Source: Neobacillus sp. PS2-9 (GTDB lineage Bacteria; Bacillota; Bacilli; Bacillales; Cytobacillaceae). Taken from it: a stretch of DNA of 64,000 nucleotides. The notes beneath the pieces are model-generated. The model had not been told where the DNA came from. It did no database searches and saw nothing but the letters and a program-made list of their open reading frames with translations. Of the stretch, positions 54,283-63,373 are shown one piece after another (within the stretch, counting starts at the first letter, position 1; every line of letters starts with the position of its first letter). The DNA is taken from NCBI RefSeq assembly GCF_030915525.1, contig NZ_CP133269.1, positions 2,639,001 to 2,703,000 on the forward strand. The letters run 5' to 3'. The translations under genes were made by a program, and so were the position numbers.

Positions 54283-54744
54283 TTAATTTTCGATTCGCTT
54301 TTCAACATTAAACAATCGCTTGTCCATTTCTGTTAAGCTGTTATTTATATAATCCACTTCGAAATCTGTTTTCTATTTAGTCATCTTCAAAATTCCTACT
54401 ACGTCCTCAGCTTGGGCAGTTCCAATTTTATTAACAGTTTCCTTGATCTCTCGGGTATCAGTTTTCACTTCCACCATATCCGTTTGTAATACTTTCATAT
54501 CTGTTTGTAATTCTTTTATATCCGTTTGTAATACTTTCAAATCTGTTTGTAGTTCTTTTATATCCGTTTTTACTAATTTCATATCTGTTTGTAGTTCTTT
54601 TATATCCGTTTTTACTAATTTCATATCTGTTTGTAGTTCTTTTATACCTGTTTGTACTTCTTTCATATTCGTTTGTAGATCTTTCATATCCGTTTGGAAT
54701 TCTTTTAAGATTTCTAGAATCTGTTTCTCCATTCCGCTCACCAT
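54283..54744 (-). pseudogene. heptad-repeat coiled-coil protein with internal amber stop
   Basis: From ATG 54744 the frame encodes 123 residues of nearly perfect heptads (LQTDMKE, VKTDIKE, LQTDIKE) and ends at TAG 54375-54373. The same frame continues for 29 sense codons (KTDFEVDYINNSLTEMDKRL ...) to TAA at 54283, followed directly by a terminator. The tail still looks like coding coiled coil. Either a recent nonsense mutation truncates the protein or the stop is read through. A 42-bp tandem duplication exists in the heptad region. Start could also be the Met five codons in. Confidence 0.65.
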
Positions 54745-54841
54745 CCATTCTTTTATTATAATGTATTTTGCAATTGAATTGTACTTAATTACCTGTATGA
54801 ACTAGTTGTACGGGAAATAATTTTTCGATAAAAATAGAGGG

Positions 54842-55624
54842 TTATTTCAGAGTGGAGTGTTTACCTGAGGATGCATTGGCTTGCTCTTTAAAGATGATCT
54901 TTTCTATTTGCAGCATAACTGAAAGGACATGAATAAAAGCTTCATGTAAGGTAGATGTTTCTAAATACTTTTCATAATGATGATGGATGCAGCTGGCCAT
55001 TGCTTCTCTTGCTTGGTAGTCAAAATGGTAAAAGTCAACGATTGGGAAAAATAATCCGCCACCTAATGGAAGTAATGTTCCCGCTATGAACTCCCCTCTT
55101 TTTACTGGTACTGCGCTCGGGTCATATACGACAACATCCATTGTTTCTTCCTCCAGAATGTCAATCGCAACAAACGCACGATCATTATATTTATGGCCGA
55201 CATAATAGAACTTAGGAACCGCACGATTGCATTCTTTTAACCAAGAAGTAATGAAGGGCTTGTTTCTCAACATATGGTTCTTTTGTGCAATATAATCATC
55301 CATACATCTTAACTTAGGCTTACGCGTCGATTGATATAATATGTCCCACCAAAAGAGATTGTCCAGTAATCCTTGGCGTTTTTCTTTACTAGGTTGAAGG
55401 TCATCTACCAATTCCTTCAGAAGTGAAAGGTTCTCATCATGGTAATACTCATCAATCGCATAAATCATAAAGTCTCGAATATATTCATTTACCATTACCT
55501 CCCTTAAATCTTCCGAAACAGGATAATCTGTTCGAAATGTTTTTGCCTTCAAATCTGATTGGACAAGTTCAAGCACATTTTTAACGTTTTTTTTTAGTTT
55601 CATTTTCTTCATCATTCCTTTCAT
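54842..55624 (-). CDS. conserved hypothetical protein
   Basis: 260 residues, mixed alpha/beta. Contains VPKFYYVGHKYNDRAFVAIDI and RGEFIAGTLLPLGGGLFFPI. Unrecognised, no signal or membrane segment. Start is uncertain; ATGs at 55624, 55612 and 55603 are all possible. Together with the two coiled-coil genes it forms a small cluster in one direction. Confidence 0.6.
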   Translation of the reverse strand: MKGMMKKMKLKKNVKNVLELVQSDLKAKTFRTDYPVSEDLREVMVNEYIRDFMIYAIDEYYHDENLSLLKELVDDLQPSKEKRQGLLDNLFWWDILYQSTRKPKLRCMDDYIAQKNHMLRNKPFITSWLKECNRAVPKFYYVGHKYNDRAFVAIDILEEETMDVVVYDPSAVPVKRGEFIAGTLLPLGGGLFFPIVDFYHFDYQAREAMASCIHHHYEKYLETSTLHEAFIHVLSVMLQIEKIIFKEQANASSGKHSTLK

Positions 55625-55636
55625 AAGTTGTTGTAA

Positions 55637-56230
55637 TTATTTATTTTTAGATTGCTCTAGTTTACTCACCTTTCTCTTTACGCTCGCAACCTCATTGAAA
55701 AGCAATTCAATATCAGCATTCACATCTGATTTAAATGTGCTCATATCTTTACGGAAATGAGTTGAATTTTCTGTTAATAATGTAGTAGAATGCTTAATAA
55801 TAGTTATAATTTCAGATTGACCTGCTCTTAATTCTTTTATGTCATTTCTCATTTCTCCTTGACCTGTCTCCAATTTCCCAACCTGATTAGATAATTCTTT
55901 TTGTCCACTTTTTAAGTCATTTTGCACAATTGTAAACTCAGCTTGCCTCCTTGTTAATTCCATTTGACCATTTTTTAATTCTTGGTTACCCTTTCTCAAT
56001 TCCTTTTGGTCAACCTTTAATTCCTCATAATTCCTTGATAGTACCTTTTGGTCGGTGCTTAATTCTGCGTAATTCTTTGTTAATACATTTTGACCTTTTT
56101 TTAATTCTTCTTGTCCTGTTTTAAGATGAACGATTCGATAAAGAACATCCATTTGGTTCTTCTCCAGATTTTGAATAGAACTACTATTGTTTTCCAACTC
56201 TGAAAGAATTTTATCTAATTTTTCTTCCAT
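55637..56230 (-). CDS. heptad-rich coiled-coil protein
   Basis: 197 residues from ATG 56230 (GGAGG 8 nt before). Almost entirely heptads built on LKxGQxEL and LSxDQKVL units, ending in a basic tail KRKVSKLEQSKNK. It resembles the shorter neighbour at 54283 in style and probably in origin. Long parallel coiled coils of this kind can be scaffold or stress proteins; no function is known. 12 bp separate it from the gene at 55624, so the two are co-transcribed. Confidence 0.65.
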   Translation of the reverse strand: MEEKLDKILSELENNSSSIQNLEKNQMDVLYRIVHLKTGQEELKKGQNVLTKNYAELSTDQKVLSRNYEELKVDQKELRKGNQELKNGQMELTRRQAEFTIVQNDLKSGQKELSNQVGKLETGQGEMRNDIKELRAGQSEIITIIKHSTTLLTENSTHFRKDMSTFKSDVNADIELLFNEVASVKRKVSKLEQSKNK

Positions 56231-56245
56231 AACCAAAACCTCCAA

Positions 56246-56580
56246 TATTAATTTAAAATAAACTAAATAAACTGTCTTACCTCTCTTATTTGACAGTATA
56301 CTCCGTATAAAGATAATGACAAAATGCCCTTTCTATATTTATAAAAAAGTTATTCATTGTATCTAACCATGAAGGAAAACAATAATTAATGAAGGGTAAG
56401 TTATGATTTACTAGACAGGAAATAAACGGGTAAATTCAATTTAAGATGGTAAAAGAAACGTGGGTATTTGCGTTAGTGTTGCAAGGAAAATTTTAATGAT
56501 AAATAACAAACCTATAATATCATTAATGTAATTTGAATGCTGAAAGCAAAACTAGATTTCACAAAAGTGTAATAATTATA
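56246..56580. other. non-coding AT-rich gap
   Basis: 335 bp between ispA and the coiled-coil gene. No ORF, hairpin or repeat that I can support; presumably holds the promoter of the coiled-coil operon. Confidence 0.5.
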
Positions 56581-56619
56581 TAAAAAACAGTGCCAAAGAA
56601 AACCCTCGGCACTGTTTTA
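56581..56619 (-). terminator. terminator of ispA
   Basis: ACAGTGCC/GGCACTGT stem with six-T run on the minus strand. Confidence 0.85.
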
Positions 56620-56632
56620 TTTAATATTATTA

Positions 56633-57595
56633 TTAAACCTTCATCACTTCAATTACTTGCTTTCTATCGAAAACACCCGCTAAATAATCCGCGGTCGTTA
56701 GATACACCATTCCATTCCCCTCTATCTTTGGAGAATTACCTAGTGGAACCGTTCTCTTAATTAATTGCGCGTATAGTTCAGTCTCTGTTAACTCTCTCTC
56801 AAACGATTCGAACGTAAGTGCCTTTAAGAGGGCTAAAGCACCAGATACATGTGGTGTGGCCATCGACGTTCCACTGAGCTTTGCGTATTTTCCTTTTAAA
56901 TAAGTAGAAAGAATATTTTCACCAGGAGCCACGAGATCCACTTCATTATTCGAATTAGTAAAATCAGAAATTTGTCTCTCTAAATTAATAGCCCCTACAC
57001 TAATGACTTCATTATATGATCCAGGATACCCAAATTCATCGGTTGAATCCTGCCCATCGCCTTCATTGCCGGCCGCACATACAACAAGGATATTATTTTC
57101 GACCGCCTTTTGAATCGCTTCATGCAATTCAGGAACATCTTCAGGACCGCCAAGGCTCATGGAAATTATATCAACCTTTTGTTCTATGGCATAATAGATC
57201 CCATTTATGATCCATTCATATTGGCCAGAGCCGTTTCTATCAAGGACTTTGACAATTAATAGATTGGCCTCAGGAGCTACACCAATAACCCCTTTTTGAT
57301 TGATCGTCGCTGCCATCGTACCAGCCACATGGGTGCCATGACCATTGTAATCCCGATACACCTCTTTAATGCCTTTGTCATCCCTCGTGAAATTTCTTCC
57401 GCCAATAACTCGTTCCTTCAAGTCGGGATGAGTCATATCACAGCCGGTATCAAGTATAGCAATTGTGACTCCCTTACCCTTTGTCTTCTCCCAAACTTTC
57501 GGGGCCTGTATCATATCTACCCCTTTTGGCACCTCGGTTACTTCTTCAACCTCTGCAATCACTTGGTACGGAATCAAGCGTACGTGTCGCTCCAT
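56633..57595 (-). CDS. ispA: intracellular subtilisin-like serine protease
   Basis: 320 residues, IspA type (major intracellular serine protease of Bacillus). No signal peptide; the short N-terminal extension with LIPY is the intracellular inhibitor propeptide. Catalytic triad D49 in LDTGCD, H86 in NGHGTH and S244 in GTSMATP; the oxyanion Asn is N176 in AAGNEG. It degrades cytoplasmic proteins during stationary phase and sporulation. ATG 57595 has GGAGGG at a good distance; the frame open to 57628 is rejected. Confidence 0.95.
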   Translation of the reverse strand: MERHVRLIPYQVIAEVEEVTEVPKGVDMIQAPKVWEKTKGKGVTIAILDTGCDMTHPDLKERVIGGRNFTRDDKGIKEVYRDYNGHGTHVAGTMAATINQKGVIGVAPEANLLIVKVLDRNGSGQYEWIINGIYYAIEQKVDIISMSLGGPEDVPELHEAIQKAVENNILVVCAAGNEGDGQDSTDEFGYPGSYNEVISVGAINLERQISDFTNSNNEVDLVAPGENILSTYLKGKYAKLSGTSMATPHVSGALALLKALTFESFERELTETELYAQLIKRTVPLGNSPKIEGNGMVYLTTADYLAGVFDRKQVIEVMKV

Positions 57596-57995
57596 TATTT
57601 TCCCTCCTGACAGATTTATTGAAGCCAACCCATGATGTTATTAATAGTTTAACAATTCAGAATCTATTAATATTGATTCTTTTGGCATATTTTTCTATTA
57701 AACCACTCCTTTCCTTGTTGGGAAAAAAATCATCCTACCACCTTTTATTTAGGAGAATAATAGAAGAAGGGATAGCTTATAATAGAAATAATTTTCTACA
57801 AATCGTAAGAACAGCTTTTGATTTACCGTCTTATTTTGTCCGAAAAAGAAATAAATTTACTTTTCCTAATAAAATTTGCAGATTCATGTAGATAAGTTTT
57901 ATAACTTGATTGCAGGAAAAAACCTACTCGTTATAAAAATAGTAAAGCAGGCGGAACAGACGTCTAACGAATAAGTTGAAAGGTGGTCATGATCC
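57596..57995. other. 400-bp intergenic region
   Basis: A long plus-strand open frame covers 57660-57891 but has no start or ribosome site and unusual composition. I see no other feature. The start of the ispA promoter must be here. Confidence 0.45.
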
Positions 57996-58181
57996 TTGGC
58001 AACGGATTTATCCCTGCAACAAATCGTCGAAGGTCTACCGAAATCTTTGTTATATGCATCTGATAGGGATTTGGAAGGATTCCAAAAAATTATTGAAGAA
58101 ACAATAAGATTAAGAGAAGGTCATAAAAACCTGCAAAAAATGGTTAAAAACTTCTCAACCACTGCGATTCAGAGGACTTAA
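57996..58181 (+). CDS. small helical protein of unknown function
   Basis: 61 residues with TTG start after AAGGTGG. Helical: LSLQQIVEGLPKSLLYASDR then RLREGHKNLQKMVKNF. Well-formed terminator 20 bp after the stop supports expression. Unrecognised. Confidence 0.55.
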   Translation: MATDLSLQQIVEGLPKSLLYASDRDLEGFQKIIEETIRLREGHKNLQKMVKNFSTTAIQRT

Positions 58182-58204
58182 AACATACTGACTAAAACTA
58201 TTTT

Positions 58205-58235
58205 GAAGGTGCAATCACCTTCTTTTCTTTTTTTG
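58205..58235 (+). terminator. terminator of the 61-residue gene
   Basis: GAAGGTG/CACCTTC stem with T-rich tail. Confidence 0.85.
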
Positions 58236-58323
58236 GAGGGTGTTTTTCTCAAATCTCAGACTAGTTTCGTTTGAATTAACCAACCTATCAGATGTTGATC
58301 CAGGTTTGCACAGAGTTGCCCCT

Positions 58324-58486
58324 GATTGAAAGACATTTTTCATCTCAATCTATCTCTTTTTGTCCTTCATTCTCCCGATGAAAGACATTTTTCATCTCAA
58401 TCTATCCCTTTTTGTCCTTCATCCACCCGATGAAAGACATTTTTCATCTGAATCTATCTCTTTTTGTCCTTCATCCAACCCTAAAT
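58324..58486. repeat. intergenic tandem array E, 52-bp period
   Basis: AGACATTTTT starts at 58331, 58383 and 58435: two steps of exactly 52 bp. The unit includes the inverted repeat GATGAAA/TTTCATC and the block TTTTTGTCCTTCATC. A separate 13-nt match (CTTGTCAAAAGTT at 58494 and 58546) just to the right is also exactly 52 bp apart. Lies between convergent genes. Confidence 0.9.
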
Positions 58487-58620
58487 CATAGAACTTGTCA
58501 AAAGTTGCCTCAGGTCCAGACCGAGTTGAACTTAAATTCATTAACCTTGTCAAAAGTTCTATTTATATTAAAAAATTAAGTAAAGAGTGCAATAACTTTT
58601 AACGAAATGAGCTTTAAAAA

Positions 58621-58657
58621 ACGCAAATAAGGAAGCACTCTTCATGCTTCCTTAAAA
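58621..58657 (-). terminator. terminator of the VWA gene
   Basis: AAGGAAGCA/TGCTTCCTT stem just after the stop on the minus strand. Confidence 0.82.
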
Positions 58658-58664
58658 TCTAAAA

Positions 58665-59318
58665 CTATTCTTTCCTCATACGACGACTATAATCCCTCTC
58701 AATGCCTTCCTTCCAGTTCCGTTCAATCTTTTTCCCACTGCGAATATTACTTACTGCTTCATTTACTGCTTCGTAATTTAATTGCGTTCCAACCTCGTCC
58801 GCGTGGTAATCAACGGCGAATTCCTCCTCGATTCCAAATCTAGCAGCCGTTGTCACCGCATCAATATTAGCTCCAAGGAACAAGAACTCCCAGCCATACT
58901 TCTCCTTTTGATGCTGAACCATTTTTTTGATTTTATCAGCAGTAAATTCATGGCTGGCATTTTCCATCCCATCCGTTGTAATCACGAATAGGACCTTTTC
59001 AGCTCGTTCCTCTTCATTCGTTTTCTTTTGGACATTCACAATTTTTTGAATCGTAAACCCAATGGCATCTAGTAAAGCAGTCGTGCCCCCTACTTCATAA
59101 TCCTCTTCGGTAATGGGAGATATGCCTTTTACATTGATTCGATCGTGTAATAGGTCGTAATGTTGATTGAATAATGCGGTAGTAACAATGGCTTCCCCCT
59201 CCGCTTTCTTCTGCTTTGAAAGCATGGCATTATAACCACCAATGGTATCCGCCTCAAGTCCCGCCATAGAGCCACTCTTATCTAAAATAAACACCAATTC
59301 AGTTACATTCTTTTTCAT
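58665..59318 (-). CDS. VWA-domain protein
   Basis: 217 residues, almost entirely one von Willebrand A domain with a full MIDAS: DKSGS (13-17), a Thr in VGGTTALLDAIG, and TTDGMEN. TerY-like intracellular VWA proteins act as metal-dependent scaffolds in stress systems. The gene follows the macro-domain gene, separated by a terminator. GGAGG precedes the start. Confidence 0.88.
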   Translation of the reverse strand: MKKNVTELVFILDKSGSMAGLEADTIGGYNAMLSKQKKAEGEAIVTTALFNQHYDLLHDRINVKGISPITEEDYEVGGTTALLDAIGFTIQKIVNVQKKTNEEERAEKVLFVITTDGMENASHEFTADKIKKMVQHQKEKYGWEFLFLGANIDAVTTAARFGIEEEFAVDYHADEVGTQLNYEAVNEAVSNIRSGKKIERNWKEGIERDYSRRMRKE

Positions 59319-59366
59319 AAATTATCATCCTCCGTTCGTTGATATAAAAAGGATAACAATTTTTCC

Positions 59367-59393
59367 AAAAAAAAAGGTCGCTTCGAAAGCGAC
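59367..59393 (-). terminator. terminator between macro and VWA genes
   Basis: GTCGCTT/AAGCGAC stem with a nine-T run on the minus strand after the macro-domain gene stop. Confidence 0.8.
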
Positions 59394-59396
59394 ATT

Positions 59397-60398
59397 TCAG
59401 GCACCGAGTAACGGTTGATCAAAAGCGAATAACGCTTCATTGATTTCATAGATATTGTAGTTAGCCTGCTGGATAAAGTACTCGATAATGACATCAAATT
59501 TACTGCTTCGTGACAATGTAAAACCAGCAGCAGACAGCAGTTCCATCGTTTCCTCAAAACACAATTCAAGTGCAATGGCTAACGCAACGGCCGTTTTCTT
59601 TTTTGGAGTATAATCAACGCCATTCCGGATTTTAGAAAATAATCTCCGGTCAATATTGGCCCGTTTATACGTCTCCACATCCGTCATGCCTTTTTCATCT
59701 ATATATCGTAACAATCTTTCAGAAAAAGACTCATCGAGTTGATCCAACATATTTACTAAGGAATACTCTGCTTCCTTAAATATCTCGTTTTGAAGGGGTT
59801 CATCCTCAAACAATTCTTCTAACACATATGGTTCTTGCCTATTTCGATTAAAAGTGATACTGGCTTCATCAACATAATTCTCATCGATATATTCATCAAT
59901 CGATTGAAATAATTTCTTGCTAATTCCAAACGAACTTTTGTCAAAAACAACCAGGTAAACAAACATATCATGCTGTAATAGGAAGGAACTAATGGTGGAA
60001 ATAGCAATTTGCAATGCCTCTTCCTTTGGATAGCCATAAATTCCAGTTGAAATCAACGGAAAGGCAATCGATTCACATTGATAGTTTTTTGCTAGTTCCA
60101 AAGAGTTAGAGTAGGATTCCTGTAACAGGGATGACTCTTGATTCGTACCACCCTGCCAAATCGGTCCTGGAGTGTGAATGATGTATTTTGCATCCAGCTT
60201 AAATCCATCAGTAATCACAGCCTCTCCCACCTTGCAGCTACCGATTTGATTGCATGCCTCCTGCAGCTCACTGGAACCTGCCGCACGAAAAATAGCCCCA
60301 CATACACCGCCACCCTTTTGAAGCGATGTATTCGCAGCATTCACAATCGCATCTACCTTCATCTTCGTAATATCGTTACGAACAATTTCTAATGGCAT
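59397..60398 (-). CDS. macro-domain protein with a C-terminal helical domain
   Basis: 333 residues. Macro domain in residues 1-165: VDAIVNAANTSLQKGGGVCG (ADP-ribose binding), IIHTPGPIW and FPLISTGIYGYP. Such domains bind or hydrolyse ADP-ribose and O-acetyl-ADP-ribose. Residues about 200-333 form an all-helical module with an HTH-like part (KRANIDRRLFSKIRNGVDYT ... KTAVALAIALELCFEETMEL) seen fused to macro domains in other firmicutes. ATG 60398 has GGAAGGG upstream. May respond to ADP-ribosylation stress or a phage effector. Confidence 0.87.
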   Translation of the reverse strand: MPLEIVRNDITKMKVDAIVNAANTSLQKGGGVCGAIFRAAGSSELQEACNQIGSCKVGEAVITDGFKLDAKYIIHTPGPIWQGGTNQESSLLQESYSNSLELAKNYQCESIAFPLISTGIYGYPKEEALQIAISTISSFLLQHDMFVYLVVFDKSSFGISKKLFQSIDEYIDENYVDEASITFNRNRQEPYVLEELFEDEPLQNEIFKEAEYSLVNMLDQLDESFSERLLRYIDEKGMTDVETYKRANIDRRLFSKIRNGVDYTPKKKTAVALAIALELCFEETMELLSAAGFTLSRSSKFDVIIEYFIQQANYNIYEINEALFAFDQPLLGA

Positions 60399-60497
60399 AA
60401 TTTTTCCCTTCCCCAAGTTTATCGTTTAATTCTTATGTCTATTATATCAAATTACTAATAGGGAATAGACTTCCAGAACTAACTGATTTTTTACGTC

Positions 60498-60945
60498 CAC
60501 GGGCACTAGTCCCTCCGACTTGTTACCATTCAACGAATTTTTTCTCGTACACGGGAGCTAGTCCCTCCGACTTGTTACCGTTCTACGGAGTTTTCACTCT
60601 CCACGGGCACTAGTCCCTCCGACTTGTTACCATTCAACGGAGGTTTCACTCTCCACGGGCACTAGTCCCTCCGACTTGTTACCGTTCAACGGATTTTTTC
60701 TCGTACACGGGCACTAGTCCCCCCGACTTGTTACCGTTCAACGGATTTTTCACTTTCCACGGGCACTAGTCCCTCCGGCTAGTTACCGTTCTACGAATTT
60801 TTTCTCGTACACGGGCACTAGTCTCCTCGACTAGTTACCGTTCTACGAGGCTTTCACCCTCCACAGGCACTAGCCCCTCTGACTAGTTACCGTTCATCAA
60901 ATTATTCATCCTTCAAAGGCACTAGACTAGCCCCTCCGAAAAAAT
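60498..60945. repeat. intergenic tandem array F, nine 52-bp units
   Basis: CACGGG/CACAGG/CAAAGG unit starts fall at 60498, 60550, 60602, 60654, 60706, 60758, 60810, 60862 and 60914: eight consecutive steps of exactly 52 bp. Conserved blocks are GGCACTAGTCCCTCCGACT and GTTACCGTTC; the last 12 bp of units alternate between TTTTTTCTCGTA and TTTCACTCTC types. Located between the macro gene start and the terminator of the OFA transporter. Confidence 0.95.
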
Positions 60946-61087
60946 CAATTTTGTTAGCTAATCATGGTTTTGGCAAACTAAATCACAATTGCATTTACAA
61001 TGAACAAAAAGTATTGTCACTTTAAAGAATTTCTATGTTAATTTGCTAGAAAAATCATAGGAAAATCCTTAATATCACAACAAATAA

Positions 61088-61117
61088 AGGCGTGAATTCG
61101 TATACGAATTCACGCCT
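61088..61117 (-). terminator. palindrome after the OFA transporter gene
   Basis: A perfect 30-bp palindrome (AGGCGTGAATTCGTA and its complement). On the minus strand it is followed by TTTATTTG, so it probably works as a terminator. Confidence 0.65.
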
Positions 61118-61197
61118 CAAACTAATTGTGATTTACTTTTTTGCACCACGTATTGGAAACCGTTAAAACATGCCAGCCTCCTTTTTATAGCACTCTA

Positions 61198-62445
61198 TTA
61201 ACTTGCCCGTGTCTCAGGTGAAAGGCTACGAACCTTCCCATGATTCCTTTTTTCCTTCGGTTTCTTATTACCAAAGTCCGGTGCTTTGATCGTCATTGCG
61301 ATGAGTAATGAGACAATGCTCAATACGGCAATAAGCTTAAAGGTAGGAATGAAACCACCTAAGGCAGAGGCAATAAATGATCCAGAAATGGCTCCAATTC
61401 CGAAGCCCTGATAAATGATTCCGTAGTTTTTGCTCTGATTTTTCAAGCCAAAGAAATCGGCTACAATAGCTGGGAAGATAGTAATATTTCCGCCAAAACA
61501 GAAAGCAATCCCGGCTACACAGGTAAAGAACAAGACATAATTAAGTTGGACAAAGCTTAGAACTGTCACGGCTGCTGCGGTTACAAGAAGTGCACCTGAT
61601 ACCACCCTTAAACGGCCCACTTTATCTGATAATGCCCCGAGAATGATGCGTCCGCTTGTATTAAAGATGGCAACTAATGCCACAGCATTACTTGCTGTTT
61701 CAATATCAAGTCCTACCAATCTAACACCGATATCCTTAACAATCCCTATCAAGAATAAACCACTCATGCACGCTGTGAAAAATATGACAAATAATAGATA
61801 AGCTTGCTTTGTTTTTAGCATTTCTTTAACAGTGAAATCTTTTTGGCTGCTACCATCAACGGCTTGCGACTCCTGCCTTATTTTTGCTTCCCTTACAAGG
61901 AATGAACCACCGACAACCATAATCATGACGATTAATCCCCAGTAAAAGAAGGCATGGGACACACCAACTGATTGGATAAGTGAACCGTTAATGAATTTGA
62001 ATAACAAACTTCCCGTACCGTACGCACCAACAGAAATTCCAGAAATAAGTCCTTTTCTCTCAGGAAACCACTTAATTAAGTTTGATAAGGAGGTGATATA
62101 AGCAGTACCGTCTGCTGCTCCAACTACCACACCAACTAAAATATAAAGCATCCACAAAGACGAAACCTGAGAACTAAGAATTAATCCTGCCCCCAACACA
62201 AGACCTGCACAACCAATTAAACGTCGAAGCCCCCATTTATCCTGTAGCTTCCCGGCAAACAATGTAGAGAATGCCAATGCGAAGCTGGTGATTGAAAAAA
62301 TAATAGCAACAGAATTTAACTTCCAATGAAAGAGTTCGACTAACGGCTGGTTAAAAAGACTCCAAGTATAGATGGTACCTAATCCCATCTGTACAATTAT
62401 AGTTCCTAACACAATTAGCCATCGACGATCTGTAGTTGATTTCAT
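61198..62445 (-). CDS. OFA-family MFS transporter (YhjX/OxlT type)
   Basis: 415 residues, twelve helices. OFA marks: TIIVQMGLGTIYTWSLFNQPLVE in helix one, GKLQDKWGLRRLIG, and GAADGTAYITSLSNLIKWFPERKGLISGISVGAYG. Relatives exchange oxalate/formate or transport pyruvate/lactate; E. coli yhjX is induced by pyruvate through the LytS/LytTR-type YpdA/YpdB system. A LytS/LytTR pair is directly upstream here. AGAGGAG precedes the start. Confidence 0.88.
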   Translation of the reverse strand: MKSTTDRRWLIVLGTIIVQMGLGTIYTWSLFNQPLVELFHWKLNSVAIIFSITSFALAFSTLFAGKLQDKWGLRRLIGCAGLVLGAGLILSSQVSSLWMLYILVGVVVGAADGTAYITSLSNLIKWFPERKGLISGISVGAYGTGSLLFKFINGSLIQSVGVSHAFFYWGLIVMIMVVGGSFLVREAKIRQESQAVDGSSQKDFTVKEMLKTKQAYLLFVIFFTACMSGLFLIGIVKDIGVRLVGLDIETASNAVALVAIFNTSGRIILGALSDKVGRLRVVSGALLVTAAAVTVLSFVQLNYVLFFTCVAGIAFCFGGNITIFPAIVADFFGLKNQSKNYGIIYQGFGIGAISGSFIASALGGFIPTFKLIAVLSIVSLLIAMTIKAPDFGNKKPKEKRNHGKVRSLSPETRAS

Positions 62446-62593
62446 TGCGATCTCCTCTTTTCTTCCTTATAAAAAATGATAATGTTTAACATCAGAATCT
62501 TATTTGATCTTGTTTACATCATCATCATAGCACCGAAAAAAAAGAAGAAACCGTTTTCAGAACGAGATGCCTATTATTCGGAATGAATGGCTG

Positions 62594-63373
62594 TTAAAGA
62601 TGCATAATTTGTCGAAACGCTTTCACTTTGCTTCTGCTTACAGGTATTTCCTCTGATTGGTCCTTCAGACGCAGCAGGTAGGTTTGATTAAACCATGGGA
62701 CAATTTCACGGATTTTGGTCAAGTTGACCGTATATGAACGGTGGCAACGAAAGAAAAGATCCTCTGGTAAAAGGGAATCAAATTCCGTTATGCTCATCGG
62801 CATGGTGTACTCCTCCTGTTGGGTATACACCAATGTAACTTTTTCACTAGCTATCGCGTAATAAATATCATTCACATCTGTGACGATAATTTTATCGTTC
62901 TTTTTCAAATTGATTCGACTAGTCGTCTTCGTTGAGATTTTTCTTTGTTGTCCTTGAGATTTCGGATGCGATTCAAGTTTTCTGTTTAGGAGAGTTGTTT
63001 CGGCTTGATCTCGTTTAAAGGCAGATTCAAGCCGGTTTAACATTGCGGCAATCCTCTTCTCGTCATAGGGCTTTAGGATGTAATCAAAGGCTTCAAGTTC
63101 AAAGGCTTGTGCTGCATGCTCTTTGTAGGCAGTAGTAAAGACAATATAAGGCCTTTTTGTAAATTTACTTATGGTACTCGCTAACAACATGCCATTTAGA
63201 GACGGAATATTAATATCCAAAAAGATCACATCTGTTTCATGTTCCTGCAAAAATTTTAAAACATCTAAGCCATCATCAAAGAAATGGGTCACTTTAATTT
63301 CGCTATAGGATTCAACTAAATACTCCAGTTCTTCACGTGCTGGTATTTCATCTTCCACAATAATCGCTCTCAT
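62594..63373 (-). CDS. LytTR-type response regulator
   Basis: 259 residues. Receiver domain 1-120 with the phosphoacceptor D53 in [12 protein letters not shown] and the K in [12 protein letters not shown]. LytTR DNA-binding domain about 155-255 ([35 protein letters not shown]). Start overlaps the stop of the kinase gene by 4 bases (ATGA), so they form one unit. Likely controls the OFA transporter downstream. Confidence 0.92.
   Translation of the reverse strand: MRAIIVEDEIPAREELEYLVESYSEIKVTHFFDDGLDVLKFLQEHETDVIFLDINIPSLNGMLLASTISKFTKRPYIVFTTAYKEHAAQAFELEAFDYILKPYDEKRIAAMLNRLESAFKRDQAETTLLNRKLESHPKSQGQQRKISTKTTSRINLKKNDKIIVTDVNDIYYAIASEKVTLVYTQQEEYTMPMSITEFDSLLPEDLFFRCHRSYTVNLTKIREIVPWFNQTYLLRLKDQSEEIPVSRSKVKAFRQIMHL

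Noticed and set aside
57481..57891. 136-codon plus-strand ORF opposite and beyond the ispA 5' end
   Set aside because: Its first third is antisense to ispA and the rest lacks a start codon and ribosome site; no recognisable protein pattern.
60498..60945. 52-bp arrays as CRISPR arrays
   Set aside because: The whole unit repeats, there are no unique spacers between constant repeats, no cas genes are nearby, and divergence is spread along the unit.
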